NCBI RefSeq assembly: GCF_036373705.1
Contig: NC_089853.1
Span: forward strand, 6,973,905-7,037,904
From: Amia ocellicauda
Lineage: Eukaryota > Chordata > Actinopteri > Amiiformes > Amiidae
Direction: 5' to 3'
DNA: 64,000 nucleotides
Notes under the pieces: generated by a model
Seen by the model: only the letters and a program-made list of their open reading frames with translations
What the model was told of the DNA's origin: nothing
Databases searched by the model: none
Position numbers and translations under genes: made by a program
Shown here: positions 23,879-35,983 of the stretch, in pieces
How the letters are laid out: each line of letters starts with the position of its first letter
How positions within the stretch are numbered: the first letter of the stretch is position 1

Positions 23879-26800
23879 TCAGTCTGCTTCCAACAATGTA
23901 ACTGTCTTATGGATGGGCCTCTCCAAATGAACAGGTTTAGAGATGCGCTTTCCTCTTCCATCCAGAGTTGAATCGCCGATAAGCAACTTGAGCCTTCTCA
24001 CTCTTCCGTCCTTTCCTGGGTACACTTCAATAACCTTTGCTAACTTCCACTGGTTTCGTGGTGTAGCATCATCTTGCAAAATGACAATATCATTGACCTT
24101 AGCGTTTCTGCGGTCTTTGGTCCACTTCTGTCTCTGTTGGAGATTGAGGAGGTATTCCTTTTTCCACCGTGTCCAAAAGTTGTTGGCTAAGAGTTGAACT
24201 CTGCGCCATCTTTTACGGAGGTACAGATCTTCCCTGACGAACTTTCCAGGAGGTGGAGAGATGATCGTGGATTTCATGGTCAGGATGTGATTTGGTGTCA
24301 AGGGCTCTGGACAGGATGGATCGTTCAGATGATCAGTGGTCAGAGGTCTGCTATTTACAACCGCCATAACTTCATATAGGAACGTTCGTAGTGAGGAGCA
24401 GTCAAGTTGTCTGGCTGACTGTTCTAGAATGGACGTCAAGACACTTCTGATAGTGCGAATTTGTCTTTCCCAGACGCCACCCATATGACTTGAAGCTGGG
24501 GTGTTCATGATGAACTCACATCTCAGTTCTTTGAGTTCCTCTTGATCCATCTCCTTTAATGCTTGAATGAACTCACGCCTGGCACCAACAAAGTTTGTCC
24601 CTTGATCACACCTTATTTGCCGTACTATTCCACGAATAGCGATGCATGAACGCAGAGCGTTAATGAAGGCATCTGTGGTCAAGTCGTCGAGCATTTCAAT
24701 ATGCACTGCTCTGGAACACATGCAGGTAAGTAAGAGTCCATAACGCTTTAACTCTTTTCTTCCTTCCTTGATGTGGAATGGCCCGAAGCAGTCCATCCCG
24801 CAGTAAGTAAATGGAGGGGTTGTTTCCATTCGATCTTCCGGGAGATTTGCCATCCTTTGTTGTTCTGTGCATCTTCTGAACTTCCTGCACGTTGTGCATT
24901 TGTAAATATGGGATGACACTGCCCTGCTGCATCCCAGGATCCATATACCATTGGATCGGATCTCATTTATGGTCATTCCCCGTCCCTGATGGTGCACTCT
25001 CTCGTGATAGTGCTTGACGAGTAATGCCGACACGTGACTGTCTCTAGGGAGAACAGCTGGATGCTTCACATGTGGATGAAGAGCAGCATGAGTTAAGCGG
25101 CCTCCGACTCTGAGGATACCTTGGTCATCCAGGAATGGACCCAACTTGTGTAACTTGTTGGCCTTGTCTTTGATTTGTGAGTTCTTATGACACTGGATGC
25201 CTTGTATTTCTTGAGAGAGGGTTGCTTGTTGGACCATCTTGATTATGCTGAGCTCTGCATCTCTCCTTTCCTCTAAACTGGTGCTTTCCCAGGACCTTGG
25301 CCTGAGGCCTTTCGCTTCCCTTGCACGCCGCTTTAGTCTGGCTATAGCTTTCACCATTCTTGACCAGTCAGAGAACTTTCGTAGACAATCTAACAGTGAC
25401 CTTATTTCCTTTGCCAGGGTGTCATGAGCCTGGGCCTTCTTGATCTCTGGATCACTACTTGCAATCTCTCCCACCTTGACTACTTCGCTGGTCAGCTCTT
25501 TCTGCCAAAGAAAGCTTGGACCCGTGAACCAGTTGGAAGCTACAAGTTGTTTTGCTGCAAGACCTCTTGAGGCATGATCTGCTGGATTCTCTTCGGAAGC
25601 CACATACCTCCATTGCGCAGACTCCGTACTTTGCTTGATGCGTTCCACACGGTTTGCCACGAACACATGAAATCTCCTGGCCTCGTTACTGATGTATCCG
25701 AGGACAACCTTTGAATCGGTCCAGAAGAATTCTTGTAGGCAATCTATCTCCAGTTCCCTTTTGAGCATGTCACTGGTGCGGACGGCTACGACTGCTGCTG
25801 ACAGCTCAAGTCTTGGTATGGTGGTAACCTTAGCAGGGGCTACTCTTGACTTCCCCATTACCAAAGAGCAGTGGACTTCACCTGATGCACTGACTGCTCT
25901 GAGGTACGAACACTCGCCATAACCTGACACGCTGGCATCAGAGAAATGATGGAGCTCGTAGCTCTGAACCTTAAAGTTTAATGGAATGTAGCATCTCTGA
26001 ATCTTTACACCAGCCAGGTTTTGCAGGTCTTGGAGCCAAAACTCCCACAGGGGTCGAAGATCATCAGGTAAGATGTCATCCCAACTGAGCTTGTTATGAC
26101 ACATCTGCTGCAGAATCTGTTTTCCCACCAGGATGAACGGTGCCACAAATCCGAGTGGATCGTATACTGAAGCGACAGTGGATAAAACTCCTCTTCGGGT
26201 AAGTGGATTTTCTTTCACAATCACTCTGAACTGGAACTCGTCAGAAGCCACGCACCACTGTATGCCAAGTGCTCTTTCCACGTGTAGCTCTCCCAGGGCC
26301 ATGTCCAGGTCTTGGGCGGCTTTTGCACATTCTTCTTTGGGGATTGAGGCTAGGACTTTCTTGCTGTTGGAAATGAACTTGTGCAGCCTGAGTTTGCCTT
26401 TGTTGCAGAGCTCTCTTGCCTCCTTCACTAACTGAATAGCTTGGCTTTCAGACGCTAAGCTTGACAAGCCGTCATCAACGTAAAAGTTCTTCTGAATGAA
26501 CTTGATGGTGGCTTCACTGAAGTGTCCGTGTCCTTCGGCTGCGAGGTGCTTGAGTCCATAGTTAGCGCAGCCAGGTGATGAAGCAGCGCCAAACAAGTGG
26601 ACCTTCATCCGGTAGATGGATGGTTTGGCTTCAAGATTTCCATTCTCCCACCACAGGAATCTTAGGTAATCTTGGTCTTCTGCTTTAACGTGGAACTGGT
26701 GGAACATGCGTTCAATGTCACACATGATTGCCACTGGACCTTTCCGGAAACGACACAGAACTCCCACCAAGGTGTTTGTCAGCTCTGGACCGGTCAGGAG

Positions 26801-29800
26801 ATGGTCGTTTAAGGATGTCTCTTGAAATCTCGCCGAACAATCGAAGACAACACGTATCTTCCCAGGCTTTTGGGGATGATACACCCCATGGTGTGGGATG
26901 TACCATGCTGGAGCTTTATTGAGGTCTTCTTCTGGGACCCTTTCTGCATCTCCACGTGTTATGATCTCATCCATGAAGGTCTTGTAGTCTTTGTAGTACT
27001 GTTTGTTTCTTTTCAGCTTCCGTTCTAGGCATCTGAGACGGTGGATGGCGCACACCATGTTATCTGGTAAGTTGGGTCTTTCATTCTTGAATGGCAGTGG
27101 CATCTCATAATGACCATTGTCCTTGAGCCTGATGCCTCTTTCCATCTTTGACAGGAATCGGAGATCCTCTTGAGAGATGTGACTGTCCTCCAAAGACCTT
27201 TCGACAAAGTCCGATTCCAGCACCTTGATGACATCTGCAGGTGAGACTACCTCTTTGACTTGAGTTCTACAGACATAGTGAACTTCGCTTGTGAGGTTTG
27301 AAGAGGACTGAAGACCAGGCATCACTTGCCTCACGATGACCTGGTGACTTATTCCAATTTCATCTCCATAGTCAAGACATGGGTTGCCATAGCCAACTAC
27401 GCTCCAGCCCAGGTCTGTTCTCTGAGCAAAGGGCTGATTTTCTTTACCAGGCACCACTTGCCTTGGGACAAGAGCTTGAGGACAGTTGTAGCCGATTAGC
27501 AGGCCCACGTCGCAGCTTTGTTGAGGAGCAATCTCGTCTGCGACGTGTTCCAGATGAGGCCATGCCTTTGCAGTCTCTGGTGTGGGAATATGATCTCTGT
27601 TTGCAGGGATGAATTCTCTTGAGTAGGTCACTGGCAGAGGAATTATCTTGTCTGAGTAGAATCCTCTCACTTGTAGTCCAGTCAGTTTCCGACAGGACAC
27701 AACTGTGTTTCTTGAAGCCATTGTGGAGAGCTTTAGCTGAACTGGTTCCTTCTTTGTGTGAAGAGTCTTTGCCGTTTCTTCCAGGATGAATGTCGTGTCG
27801 CTCTGTGTATCGAGGAGTGCATACACAAGAACTTCACGATCTGGCTCACTTGTGACTGACAACCACACTGGAATGACTGTGGATGTATGAGTGTCTTTAA
27901 CATTCTGTAAAACTCTGTTGGATGTTGACTCACGTGATGATCTTGCTGCCCTATCTTGTGGCCGCTCTATTTTCCTTTCCCTTGACTTGCCACTGTTCCC
28001 TGCTCCACTAAGCCGTGTTGACATCATTTCTTCTTTGGTGCGATTATCATGGAGGCAAGCTAAATGTCTTTTTTCACACATATCGCAGATCTCTCTGTTT
28101 TCACAGTCCTTCGAGCGATGGCCAAACTTCAGACAGCCGAAACACAATTTCTTCTCTTGAACAAACTTGACTCGCTCTGAAATAGTCTCATCCATAAATT
28201 TGCGACACTTGTGTAGACTGTGACCTGCCTTCTCACAGAAGACACAGCTTGTGGTAACAGCTTTCTCGTCTGAGTTGGTTGCCAATACCTTTGCTCCATG
28301 ACCTCTTGTCTTTGAAACCTTGATCTTCTCATTTTCACTTGGTTTTAGAGCGTGGAGGGACGTTATTGGGTTACAGGCGATTTTGGCTTCACGTGTGAGA
28401 AACTTGACGAACTGGCTAAAGCTTGGGAACGTGTGACTTTGTTCTTCCACTTCTATCACCTTCCTATTCCATCTTGAGGTCAGCCAGTCTGGAAGTTTAG
28501 AGAGTATTTTCTGATTTTCGTTGCAGTCGTTGAGTACTTCAAGACCTCTGATCTGAGACATGGCCGCCTCACAGCTGCGAAGGAAGTCAGCGAGTTCTTG
28601 AAGTTCCACACTCCCCTTAGAGTTTATTTTGGGCCACGTATCAAGCTTATCTCTGAAGGCCTTGGCGATAAGGAATGGATTGCCATATCTCTCTTCTAGG
28701 ATGGTCCACGCTGCACAATAAGCTGACTCTGTGCCTAGCAAGAAGTAGCTTTCAATGGCCTTTTTGGCTGGTCCACCCACATACTTTCGCAGATAGTATA
28801 TTTTCTCTTCAGCTGGTATGTTTTTCCTGTCAATAAGTGTCTGAAAGGAGACTTTCCAGTCATTAAATCTGAGTGGGTCGCCGTTGAACGTTGTTGGTTC
28901 AGGTACGGGAAGACGACTCGCACTGATGGACTCTGCGAATGCTCTAACAAGAGCTGCAGTATTGTCTTCTTGTTTTGGTTGTGTCAGAGAGTGAGGTGGG
29001 GAGCGATGCTGCAATAGGCTACTTTCATGCTTGACTTCCTCATTCTCCTTCGGAGGGACACATTGATGGAGCAGCCCAAATATTTCTTCATCTGAGCATT
29101 CACTTTGTTCATATACTTGCTGTCTCGCCTTAGCAGCCTCTAGCTTCTTGATTGTCTCCAATCTTTCTAGTTCTCTGCGCTTGGCTTCCAGCACCCTTTG
29201 TCTTTCTGCATTTTCAGCCTCTTGATTAGCTCGTAAATTGGCTGCTTCAGTTTCGAGTCTTTCAAGTTCTTTGATATGACGTTCTTGCTCTAGCAGTACT
29301 TTTAAAGTGGCTTCATTGGCAGCAACTTCAGCAGCAGCATCTCGTCTTGCAGAAGACTGGCTTGAACGGGATGTTATTCTTGAGTTAGTTTGAGAATGAG
29401 CAGACGACTTGGTGCGGTGAGAGTTGACGCTTACTTTGTCTGAGGCTGCAGCTTCAATTACAGACTCTATTGATTTCACTCTTTGTTCTTCACCCCCTCT
29501 TGTGTCTAGAAGAGCCTTTGCAGTCTGGATGATTGTTCTTGTTACTGCTTCGCAGGTGTCTGCTCTGCGACGTGTGTCTTGGTCGGGAATGTCAATGTGC
29601 CTTAAATCTTCATAAACAACGTTCAGATTATCTGAGGCATTGCTTATCTTAGTGATGTGGTCACGCAGCAGGTTGTTTGAGCATTGTCCACTCAGCGCTT
29701 GTTTGGCATCCTTAGCGATAGCTTTCCACTTCTCGTAGCTCACACTGAAACGGTGTGCAAATCTTCTTACTTGCTGATCGTGCAGTTCTTGGCCCTTTTC

Positions 29801-29962
29801 CGTAAACCTGCGGACCCTTTGGCTTCTATGTGGCTCTTGTGAGGAAGTGTGGTTATCTCCTGTGCCTTCAGCAGCTTGTGGTTGCATGTCTGCGCAGTGC
29901 TGCTGCGCGTCTTCACCTGCACCCTCTTTGTCACTCTCAAAGAAAAGCTCAAACTCTGACAT
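23879..29962 (-). CDS. BEL/Pao gag-pol polyprotein
   Basis: 2,027 residues in one frame, without internal stop or frameshift. Order: acidic/charged N-terminus; coiled coil about 205-285; gag core with a DUF1759-like region about 350-500 (TFNGDPLRFNDWK); two CCHC zinc knuckles (C573/C576/H581/C586 and C607/C610/H615/C620); aspartic protease with D718-T-Q-S; reverse transcriptase with first Asp in CDIERMFHQF about 1082 and YVDD at 1161-1164; Pao-type A17 region (STVASVYDPLGF); RNase H with D1342, E1386, D1416, D1462; integrase with a His/Cys zinc site (H1653/H1657-C1689/C1692) and D1724, D1786, E1832; C-terminal DUF5641-like domain about 1915-2000. It has no envelope domain. All catalytic residues I can check are present, so the protein looks functional. 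The start at 29962 is the first in-frame ATG after a leader of about 850 bp. Confidence 0.97.
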   Translation of the reverse strand: MSEFELFFESDKEGAGEDAQQHCADMQPQAAEGTGDNHTSSQEPHRSQRVRRFTEKGQELHDQQVRRFAHRFSVSYEKWKAIAKDAKQALSGQCSNNLLRDHITKISNASDNLNVVYEDLRHIDIPDQDTRRRADTCEAVTRTIIQTAKALLDTRGGEEQRVKSIESVIEAAASDKVSVNSHRTKSSAHSQTNSRITSRSSQSSARRDAAAEVAANEATLKVLLEQERHIKELERLETEAANLRANQEAENAERQRVLEAKRRELERLETIKKLEAAKARQQVYEQSECSDEEIFGLLHQCVPPKENEEVKHESSLLQHRSPPHSLTQPKQEDNTAALVRAFAESISASRLPVPEPTTFNGDPLRFNDWKVSFQTLIDRKNIPAEEKIYYLRKYVGGPAKKAIESYFLLGTESAYCAAWTILEERYGNPFLIAKAFRDKLDTWPKINSKGSVELQELADFLRSCEAAMSQIRGLEVLNDCNENQKILSKLPDWLTSRWNRKVIEVEEQSHTFPSFSQFVKFLTREAKIACNPITSLHALKPSENEKIKVSKTRGHGAKVLATNSDEKAVTTSCVFCEKAGHSLHKCRKFMDETISERVKFVQEKKLCFGCLKFGHRSKDCENREICDMCEKRHLACLHDNRTKEEMMSTRLSGAGNSGKSRERKIERPQDRAARSSRESTSNRVLQNVKDTHTSTVIPVWLSVTSEPDREVLVYALLDTQSDTTFILEETAKTLHTKKEPVQLKLSTMASRNTVVSCRKLTGLQVRGFYSDKIIPLPVTYSREFIPANRDHIPTPETAKAWPHLEHVADEIAPQQSCDVGLLIGYNCPQALVPRQVVPGKENQPFAQRTDLGWSVVGYGNPCLDYGDEIGISHQVIVRQVMPGLQSSSNLTSEVHYVCRTQVKEVVSPADVIKVLESDFVERSLEDSHISQEDLRFLSKMERGIRLKDNGHYEMPLPFKNERPNLPDNMVCAIHRLRCLERKLKRNKQYYKDYKTFMDEIITRGDAERVPEEDLNKAPAWYIPHHGVYHPQKPGKIRVVFDCSARFQETSLNDHLLTGPELTNTLVGVLCRFRKGPVAIMCDIERMFHQFHVKAEDQDYLRFLWWENGNLEAKPSIYRMKVHLFGAASSPGCANYGLKHLAAEGHGHFSEATIKFIQKNFYVDDGLSSLASESQAIQLVKEARELCNKGKLRLHKFISNSKKVLASIPKEECAKAAQDLDMALGELHVERALGIQWCVASDEFQFRVIVKENPLTRRGVLSTVASVYDPLGFVAPFILVGKQILQQMCHNKLSWDDILPDDLRPLWEFWLQDLQNLAGVKIQRCYIPLNFKVQSYELHHFSDASVSGYGECSYLRAVSASGEVHCSLVMGKSRVAPAKVTTIPRLELSAAVVAVRTSDMLKRELEIDCLQEFFWTDSKVVLGYISNEARRFHVFVANRVERIKQSTESAQWRYVASEENPADHASRGLAAKQLVASNWFTGPSFLWQKELTSEVVKVGEIASSDPEIKKAQAHDTLAKEIRSLLDCLRKFSDWSRMVKAIARLKRRAREAKGLRPRSWESTSLEERRDAELSIIKMVQQATLSQEIQGIQCHKNSQIKDKANKLHKLGPFLDDQGILRVGGRLTHAALHPHVKHPAVLPRDSHVSALLVKHYHERVHHQGRGMTINEIRSNGIWILGCSRAVSSHIYKCTTCRKFRRCTEQQRMANLPEDRMETTPPFTYCGMDCFGPFHIKEGRKELKRYGLLLTCMCSRAVHIEMLDDLTTDAFINALRSCIAIRGIVRQIRCDQGTNFVGARREFIQALKEMDQEELKELRCEFIMNTPASSHMGGVWERQIRTIRSVLTSILEQSARQLDCSSLRTFLYEVMAVVNSRPLTTDHLNDPSCPEPLTPNHILTMKSTIISPPPGKFVREDLYLRKRWRRVQLLANNFWTRWKKEYLLNLQQRQKWTKDRRNAKVNDIVILQDDATPRNQWKLAKVIEVYPGKDGRVRRLKLLIGDSTLDGRGKRISKPVHLERPIHKTVTLLEAD

Positions 29963-30663
29963 TTTGCTTTAGTTTGGTTTAAATCTAAACTTGTTTTTTA
30001 GTTGAGTAAATTACCTTGTTCACAATAATCTAAGTTATGTTTAACTTAGCTTAAGCTCAATTGAGTAGTTGTTTTTAATCTCTGATATGTGAATAGTCAG
30101 CCTTTAATTACTTGCAGCTACTGACACTACTTTGGAGAAAAATTACTCTCTGCAGCTAAATTAACTTGCTTTTTCCAAAATAAAAACTGTACTAACTGTA
30201 CTCAAAGACTAGTAACACTCACTTTGTGATCTATGGAGCTATGGTCTTCTTGCCTGATAACTTGTTATAGTTATATATGGCCTTATTTAAATCTTAAATT
30301 ACCACAAATGAAATTAAACAAACCAAAAATATTAACTCTTAGTTAAACTTGTACATATACCACATTAAGTAATAACCATTCACTTTTAAGTCTAAATATG
30401 ACCAATTCTGCCTTACTCTCGGTACTAATAGTTCTTAATATTCACATCCTACTCATCAGTAGACACAATATCAACACAGTAGCAATATCAATCCACTTCA
30501 ATTTGAGAAAAGGTAAGTAAACAAAACATTAACTAATGGGAAATGCAAAGAAATGTCTCATTCTCTTGCCCAGAACGCTTAATGTCTCTGAATTACAGCT
30601 TCATTTGCGTTATGAAACCTGATTCTTCCGTGGGCGCTGCCTCTTCTCGCGCTGTCATGTGCG

Positions 30664-30772
30664 GATGTCTCGGCCCGACCACGACTCGCGCTCTCCGATG
30701 CCGTCTGTGAAGGCGCGCGCTGCGATGGAGATGTCTCGGCCCAGCCACGACTCGCGCTCTCCGATGCCGTCT
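30664..30772 (-). repeat. Direct repeat in the retrotransposon leader
   Basis: Two 43-bp units (30664-30706 and 30730-30772, 66 bp apart) differing at about two positions, GC-rich, between the 5' LTR and gag. Just inside the 5' LTR the element reads GTGAGAGCTCGTC, which lacks the usual TGG of a primer-binding site. Confidence 0.8.
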
Positions 30773-30808
30773 TCCTCGCCTCCTCATGCGGAGCAGACGA
30801 GCTCTCAC

Positions 30809-31349
30809 TGTAGCTCCCTCCAGTAGTCAACACGAAGCACGAGGTCTTGGTTAAAAAACGGGGTTTTATTTCAACAACATATCATGTCAACCCGTGAGAA
30901 CTGGGTTGAAAGAGAGAAAAAAAATAAAAGGAAATTATAAATACAATGCATGTATGTATGTCTTGAATACAGTTTGTGCCGTTATAGTTACACACTAGTT
31001 AACACAAGCTATGCACATGAAATATATCACAGACAACTGGATACAAAAGAAACATACCTCGTAGGCTGCTTCCTACTTAGGAGGGGCTAAATCTCAAAAG
31101 CCTTCTTCCTTGTCTTCTTTACTCGGATAATATACATTTAGATATCTTTACATTCTTAATATTTACTTAGCTCGGAGAGCTCTTGCGATGCTATGTTTTA
31201 GCTCTACACTTTAGATGTTGTGCCCCCTTTAATTACGTGCGGAACACAAGGATGGCGCTAATTAGTTCCGCCTCTACGATATCCTATTAATTTTAGGTAG
31301 GAACCAAAAAAATAGTCACAAACTTAACTAAAGCTGAGAGGCAGTTACA
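30809..31349 (-). repeat. 5' LTR of the BEL/Pao element
   Basis: 541 bp, same length as the other LTR. The only difference seen is a G in an A-run (about 30916), where the other copy has A. Confidence 0.96.
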
Positions 31350-31354
31350 CTATT

Positions 31355-34300
31355 GTTCCATATTGTATGATTCCCTCTAATCTCCTAAAGCGCGATCTAC
31401 TCCTCAGTGATGTTGAGTGATTGATTAATTACATTTAAAAATGGCTTGGAGTACAAAATATATCCCATAATACCACCAGCACAGAAACACATAAGGAACG
31501 CTCCATGTACCGAGCACAATCAATTCTGCGTTATCATTTATTATTGAGCAATAAACTGAATTTCCCTTGAAGGACAGCCGATAAGGCTTTTAATTAAGCA
31601 AATACATTCGGTTTAAAGCTTGTGTTCCTCCTTTTAAACAACTATGTATTTAAACAGATGAGAACAAGTCTGGATTAAATCAAGAACCGTGTGTTTAATT
31701 TGTTTTCTTGAATGTCTAGACTTTAAGATTTTTTTTCTCAATTCCAAAAGCTATCATAAATGTAACCTGTTAAACATTAAGGAGAGACACGGTAATCTTG
31801 CAGCTTCGGGTAGGGAACTTTGGACGAGATGTCTACACAATACAAGTCAGATATGGAAAAATCTGATTATCATCCGGTCGGCTGTAAAGAGAAAGAATTA
31901 GATAGTGAGGAAATCAAACAAGAGGCAATACGTTCAGCGTGATGCAATGCAAATTTGTGGCCAGAAAGTAAATCTGTCGACGAGAAGATAGTTTAAATGA
32001 ATGTAAGTGGCGTGCCTTCATTTTCTTACTGCGGATTTTCAAGCCGTCGACCAAAACCGTAGCCCCGCGGCTCCCGGAAATCGTTGAGCACGTCCTGGAA
32101 ATCGTTCTAATTCTGTGGAAGGGAGCTGTAAGGCTGGTGTCCGAAGAAGGAGATTCCTCTTCTCGTGGCACAAGCGTTTCTTGGCTCGCTGAACAAAGGG
32201 GGATATTCTGGATGGAAACTTTTGCCGCCGGTTAAATGGCGAGTGGAGAGAAGCGGGGGACCCCAGGAGGCCGAGAGGGAACAGGGTCCAAGGATCTTTA
32301 TTTCTGGCTGCTGGAGAAACACAGCACTTGTGATCCCTGCCTCCACATATTTTGTAATTTTTAAACAATTAGTATTTGTTAAGCAATTGTTTTCGTCCCC
32401 TCTCCTTTCAACATGTTGCGAGCCAGCACTAAGCTCGTGAGAGATTTCTGTTATGGCGTACATGGGTTTGTGTGTGCACTTATTGTTTGGCATCCTCTCA
32501 CCATGGCCTCACACGGACTTGGCGTGGCGCTCGTTTATTGCAGAGTTTGCCAAAGCGAGTTGGACCCTCTTCTGGTGTACTTGTGGGGAAGTTTGTTTTA
32601 AAACAGTCTGCCACTGTGAAAACAACAGGATGTCCTCCCGGGCCATATTATTATGTATATTTTATTTAACTTTAAGAGAAGGATCTATGTGGATCCCCAC
32701 CTGCACAGAAGGGTCTCTTTAAATATATTTTCTTAAATAAACCTCAACAGTCTAGGCTTACTCCAACTGCTGCCAAAAAATTCACCATTGAATCCATTCA
32801 TTTGTTCAGACAACCTCATGTGAACCGGTGGTACCTTATGATGACTTTTGGAAGCTGTTCCAGTTTTCCTTCTCTCTCCAACCAGGCCAATTACTTATCT
32901 AATGTGCAGATGTTAGCAACACGGTCAGGCTAGTTATGGTCCATCAAATAAATGTATATCTGTTTAATTGCACAGTAGCAATGCCACTGTTTCCCACCGT
33001 CTGTTGAAATAGCCTTCAGTGCGTGCAGGTGTAGAAAGGGTACTGTAGAGAAAGGAGCATTTTCACAACACACTTCAAGGCTTTGTCATCACCTCGCTTG
33101 CCAACGTCAGCTTCTGGGGGATAAACTGATGCCAGTACATCTCTCTTTACTTCAATTTCCTCTCTGAAGGGTGAGGTGAGTTAGGATGGAGACGACAGGA
33201 TACCGCACAGACAAACCATAGAACTACGGTCACAAGGAAGCACAGAACAAATTAAAACAATAATAAAATAGGTTTGAATCGTATACTTCATTTTCAGGTC
33301 ATGGTTTTTCACAGCTTTTTCCTAACATATCCTTCTATTAAATATTTTCTTCTCCGTAAAAGTCTTCAATCAATGCCTGTCACACAACAGGGTCCATGCA
33401 GGTCGTTGATGGGCTGCGAGTGGGCAGCTCAGGAATGCCAGCTCAGGAACACGTACCCGATGACATCATGGCACCGCGGTCTGCGGACAATCACGCTCTG
33501 TGCGGCACCGTGACCCAGTGAAACAGTGGGATTTCCCTCAACCCCGGAGAATCCTTCGCGCTGAAGTCATTGAAACAGGACTGAATGGCTGTCTAATGTG
33601 CTTTTGATTTGGAGTAACTCTAACCCTCTTGTGCAATGCTTTCAAGAAGTCAAAATTAAAAACAAAAATGAAGCGGTGCCTTTGACTGAGTCCTCGGAGA
33701 ACGACAGTACCTGCCCTGATCAATGCTTCACACGGCACCCCGAACATGTAACAATAGCTTCATTCAAGCACTAGTAAAATGCTCTTTCTTGTGTAAGACG
33801 AGTTTGCTACTTCAAGGATCATGGATGAAGAAAAACAGATGCAATGTGGTGTATTTCTTTGTCAACTTGGTGCTGTTCCATATGTAAAGTTTCCTTAAAT
33901 TACCATGGATGACTACGGTCTTTTTCTTTCACAATTCAAGTTTTATAGGATTATTAAATGCAAGGTAAAAAGGAAACAAGTTTGAAAGGGCAGAACAATT
34001 GAACATCCCGCACTGAAAAAACCCTTCATCTCCCATGTAGTCACAATTTTTTAGTGCTACGTAGTCCCCCCGCGTTAGACTCCAAGCTCCCACACAATTT
34101 AAACAGTCTGCATCCTGCTCTCACAGCACACATCACCAGTGTGTCTGCAGGATACTGCGCAGGCCAGAGCGATCACCGAGCTTGCACTGAGCACAGCTGA
34201 CCCAGAAGGATCCTTACATTAGCTTTATCAGTAATTGGCTCCTTTAATCCCTGCACTCATTCTCGAGTGACATCATGAGCAGAAACTATAAACCAGAGCA

Positions 34301-35909
34301 CTGGAGGAATGCAGAACACAACCCTCCCCTGGTGTCTCCACAAGATCTCCCCATGTACTGACAGTGGAATGTGTTTTACATTTTTTATTCGAGACAGTAT
34401 TATTCAATGATTCGTTTAGCTTGATAAGTATTGTTAGTTAAACTACACCTGTTGATTGGTGGTATCTTCTCAGCGTTTTCCCTTGCACAATGTATCGAAC
34501 TGAGACATGCCAGGGGGTGGACAAACCTTTCGTCTGCATCTCCACAGAAATGATAAGAGTGGTCGGCACAAGTCTTAACCCAGCTCAATCGACTGAACAA
34601 TATTACTTGTTCTCAAACGGAGGGTGTGAAACTCTGTGCCTACAACTGACCACCATCTCCTGACAAGAATTCAAAAGGGTAAAAATCACATCGGCAAGGA
34701 AAGGATCTGACAGCTCCAAAACATAATATGAAATGGTTCACTATCTAAATGGATCTTATCTTTGAGAGAAATATGGGCTCCAGGCAAGTTATAAAAGATC
34801 CTTGCCTGCAATATTTTCTACTTTAATGTTTTTAAAAGACAAGACTGCTATGGAAACCAAAAGATTGTGGTCTCCCAGAATAATGTCCTCAGATTCTGTC
34901 TGATTACAGCTGATGTGTGTCTCCCCTCCTCCTGTATTTCAAGACCCCTATTGATTTACAGACCATTTTTTTCCTTCCGCTGCTCACTGACTGTTTTTCC
35001 AGATGGAGGAGGAATTATGATCCAGACACTTGCCAGCGTATGAGTGATCACCCCGTTCCCCTGAAGCTTAATCTCTGAGTGTGATTAGAACTAAAACCAA
35101 AAGAATTAAAGGCAACTGGAAATAAATGGCTGAAACAACAGCCCCATTACCATTCTTGAACGTGTTCCACGGCCATGAAGTTCAGCTCTGTGGTTTGTGG
35201 ATTGTCTAAAGTATGAACGGCTGGAGATACAATCATCGTAGTATTTGCAAACATGGCTTTTGAATGGCTTCTCTGGCTTCGTCAGCATATTATAGTTTGC
35301 AATTGAATCTGGGCATCTCTGATGATAATAATACAATCTTGGAGATGCTACCATTGTTTAAAATTACATCACAAGTCATATTTTCTTCTTATTCCAGAAT
35401 TGAAGTAGGGACAACTATATACATATATAGATAGATAGATAAAGAGAGAGAGTGATGAAGAGAGACAGACAGACTAAAGGGACAGCAGAGTGGACACAGC
35501 CAAAGCCAAAGGAAAGCCAGTCCCGTTGAAACTCACTAAATTGCTCAAATTCCAAGAAGTCCCACTTGACTGGAAAGCAAAAACGTGGCCTCTGTTTATT
35601 TCTGATTTTCCTAATTAGAAACACACAGGCGGGTAGACAGTACAGCATGCAGTCTAACCTTTCATGAGACTCTTTCCCATACTCTAGACTATATTTGGCT
35701 CCCTGGGAAATGCTTTTGGTGTCTTGCCACTTGCCTGAGGTTTTGGGGGGTTGGGCTTTGAGCAATATAACGCCCTTTGTCTGGAAAATGGGGCCCTCAT
35801 TGTGTTTTTAAACTGGTTTTGGAAATGGCTTATATTGTTAATATGTACTGTGTTCATGGCATCCTGGGCATTCGTGGCAAGTGTTGCAGGAAAGGCTTAG
35901 CTTAGAGTC

Positions 35910-35910
<1 letters not shown>
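31355..35910. other. Gene-free interval
   Basis: No recognised gene or transposon; unique-looking AT-rich DNA with short meaningless frames. A GATA/GAGA-rich bit lies near 35425-35470. Confidence 0.45.

Positions 35911-35978
<68 letters not shown>
35911..35978. repeat. (ATT)n and T-run
   Basis: About 14 ATT units followed by about 25 T. On the minus strand this is an A-rich tail directly following the L2 fragment. Confidence 0.9.

Positions 35979-35983
<5 letters not shown>

Larger units (their letters stand above)
23184..31349 (-). mobile_element. Complete BEL/Pao LTR retrotransposon
   Basis: 8,166 bp, flanked by the 5-bp target duplication CTATT (23179-23183 and 31350-31354). Two 541-bp LTRs with TG...CA ends differ at about one position by eye. 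A single gag-pol frame of 2,027 codons is intact on the minus strand. There is no envelope-like frame. A purine-rich tract (GGTGGGAG) abuts the 3' LTR. Near-identical LTRs plus an open frame indicate a very recent insertion. Confidence 0.97.

Noticed and set aside
23184..31349. Endogenous retrovirus interpretation of the LTR element
   Set aside because: No envelope-like frame; the A17-type region, DUF1759/DUF5641-like domains and domain order are those of BEL/Pao retrotransposons.
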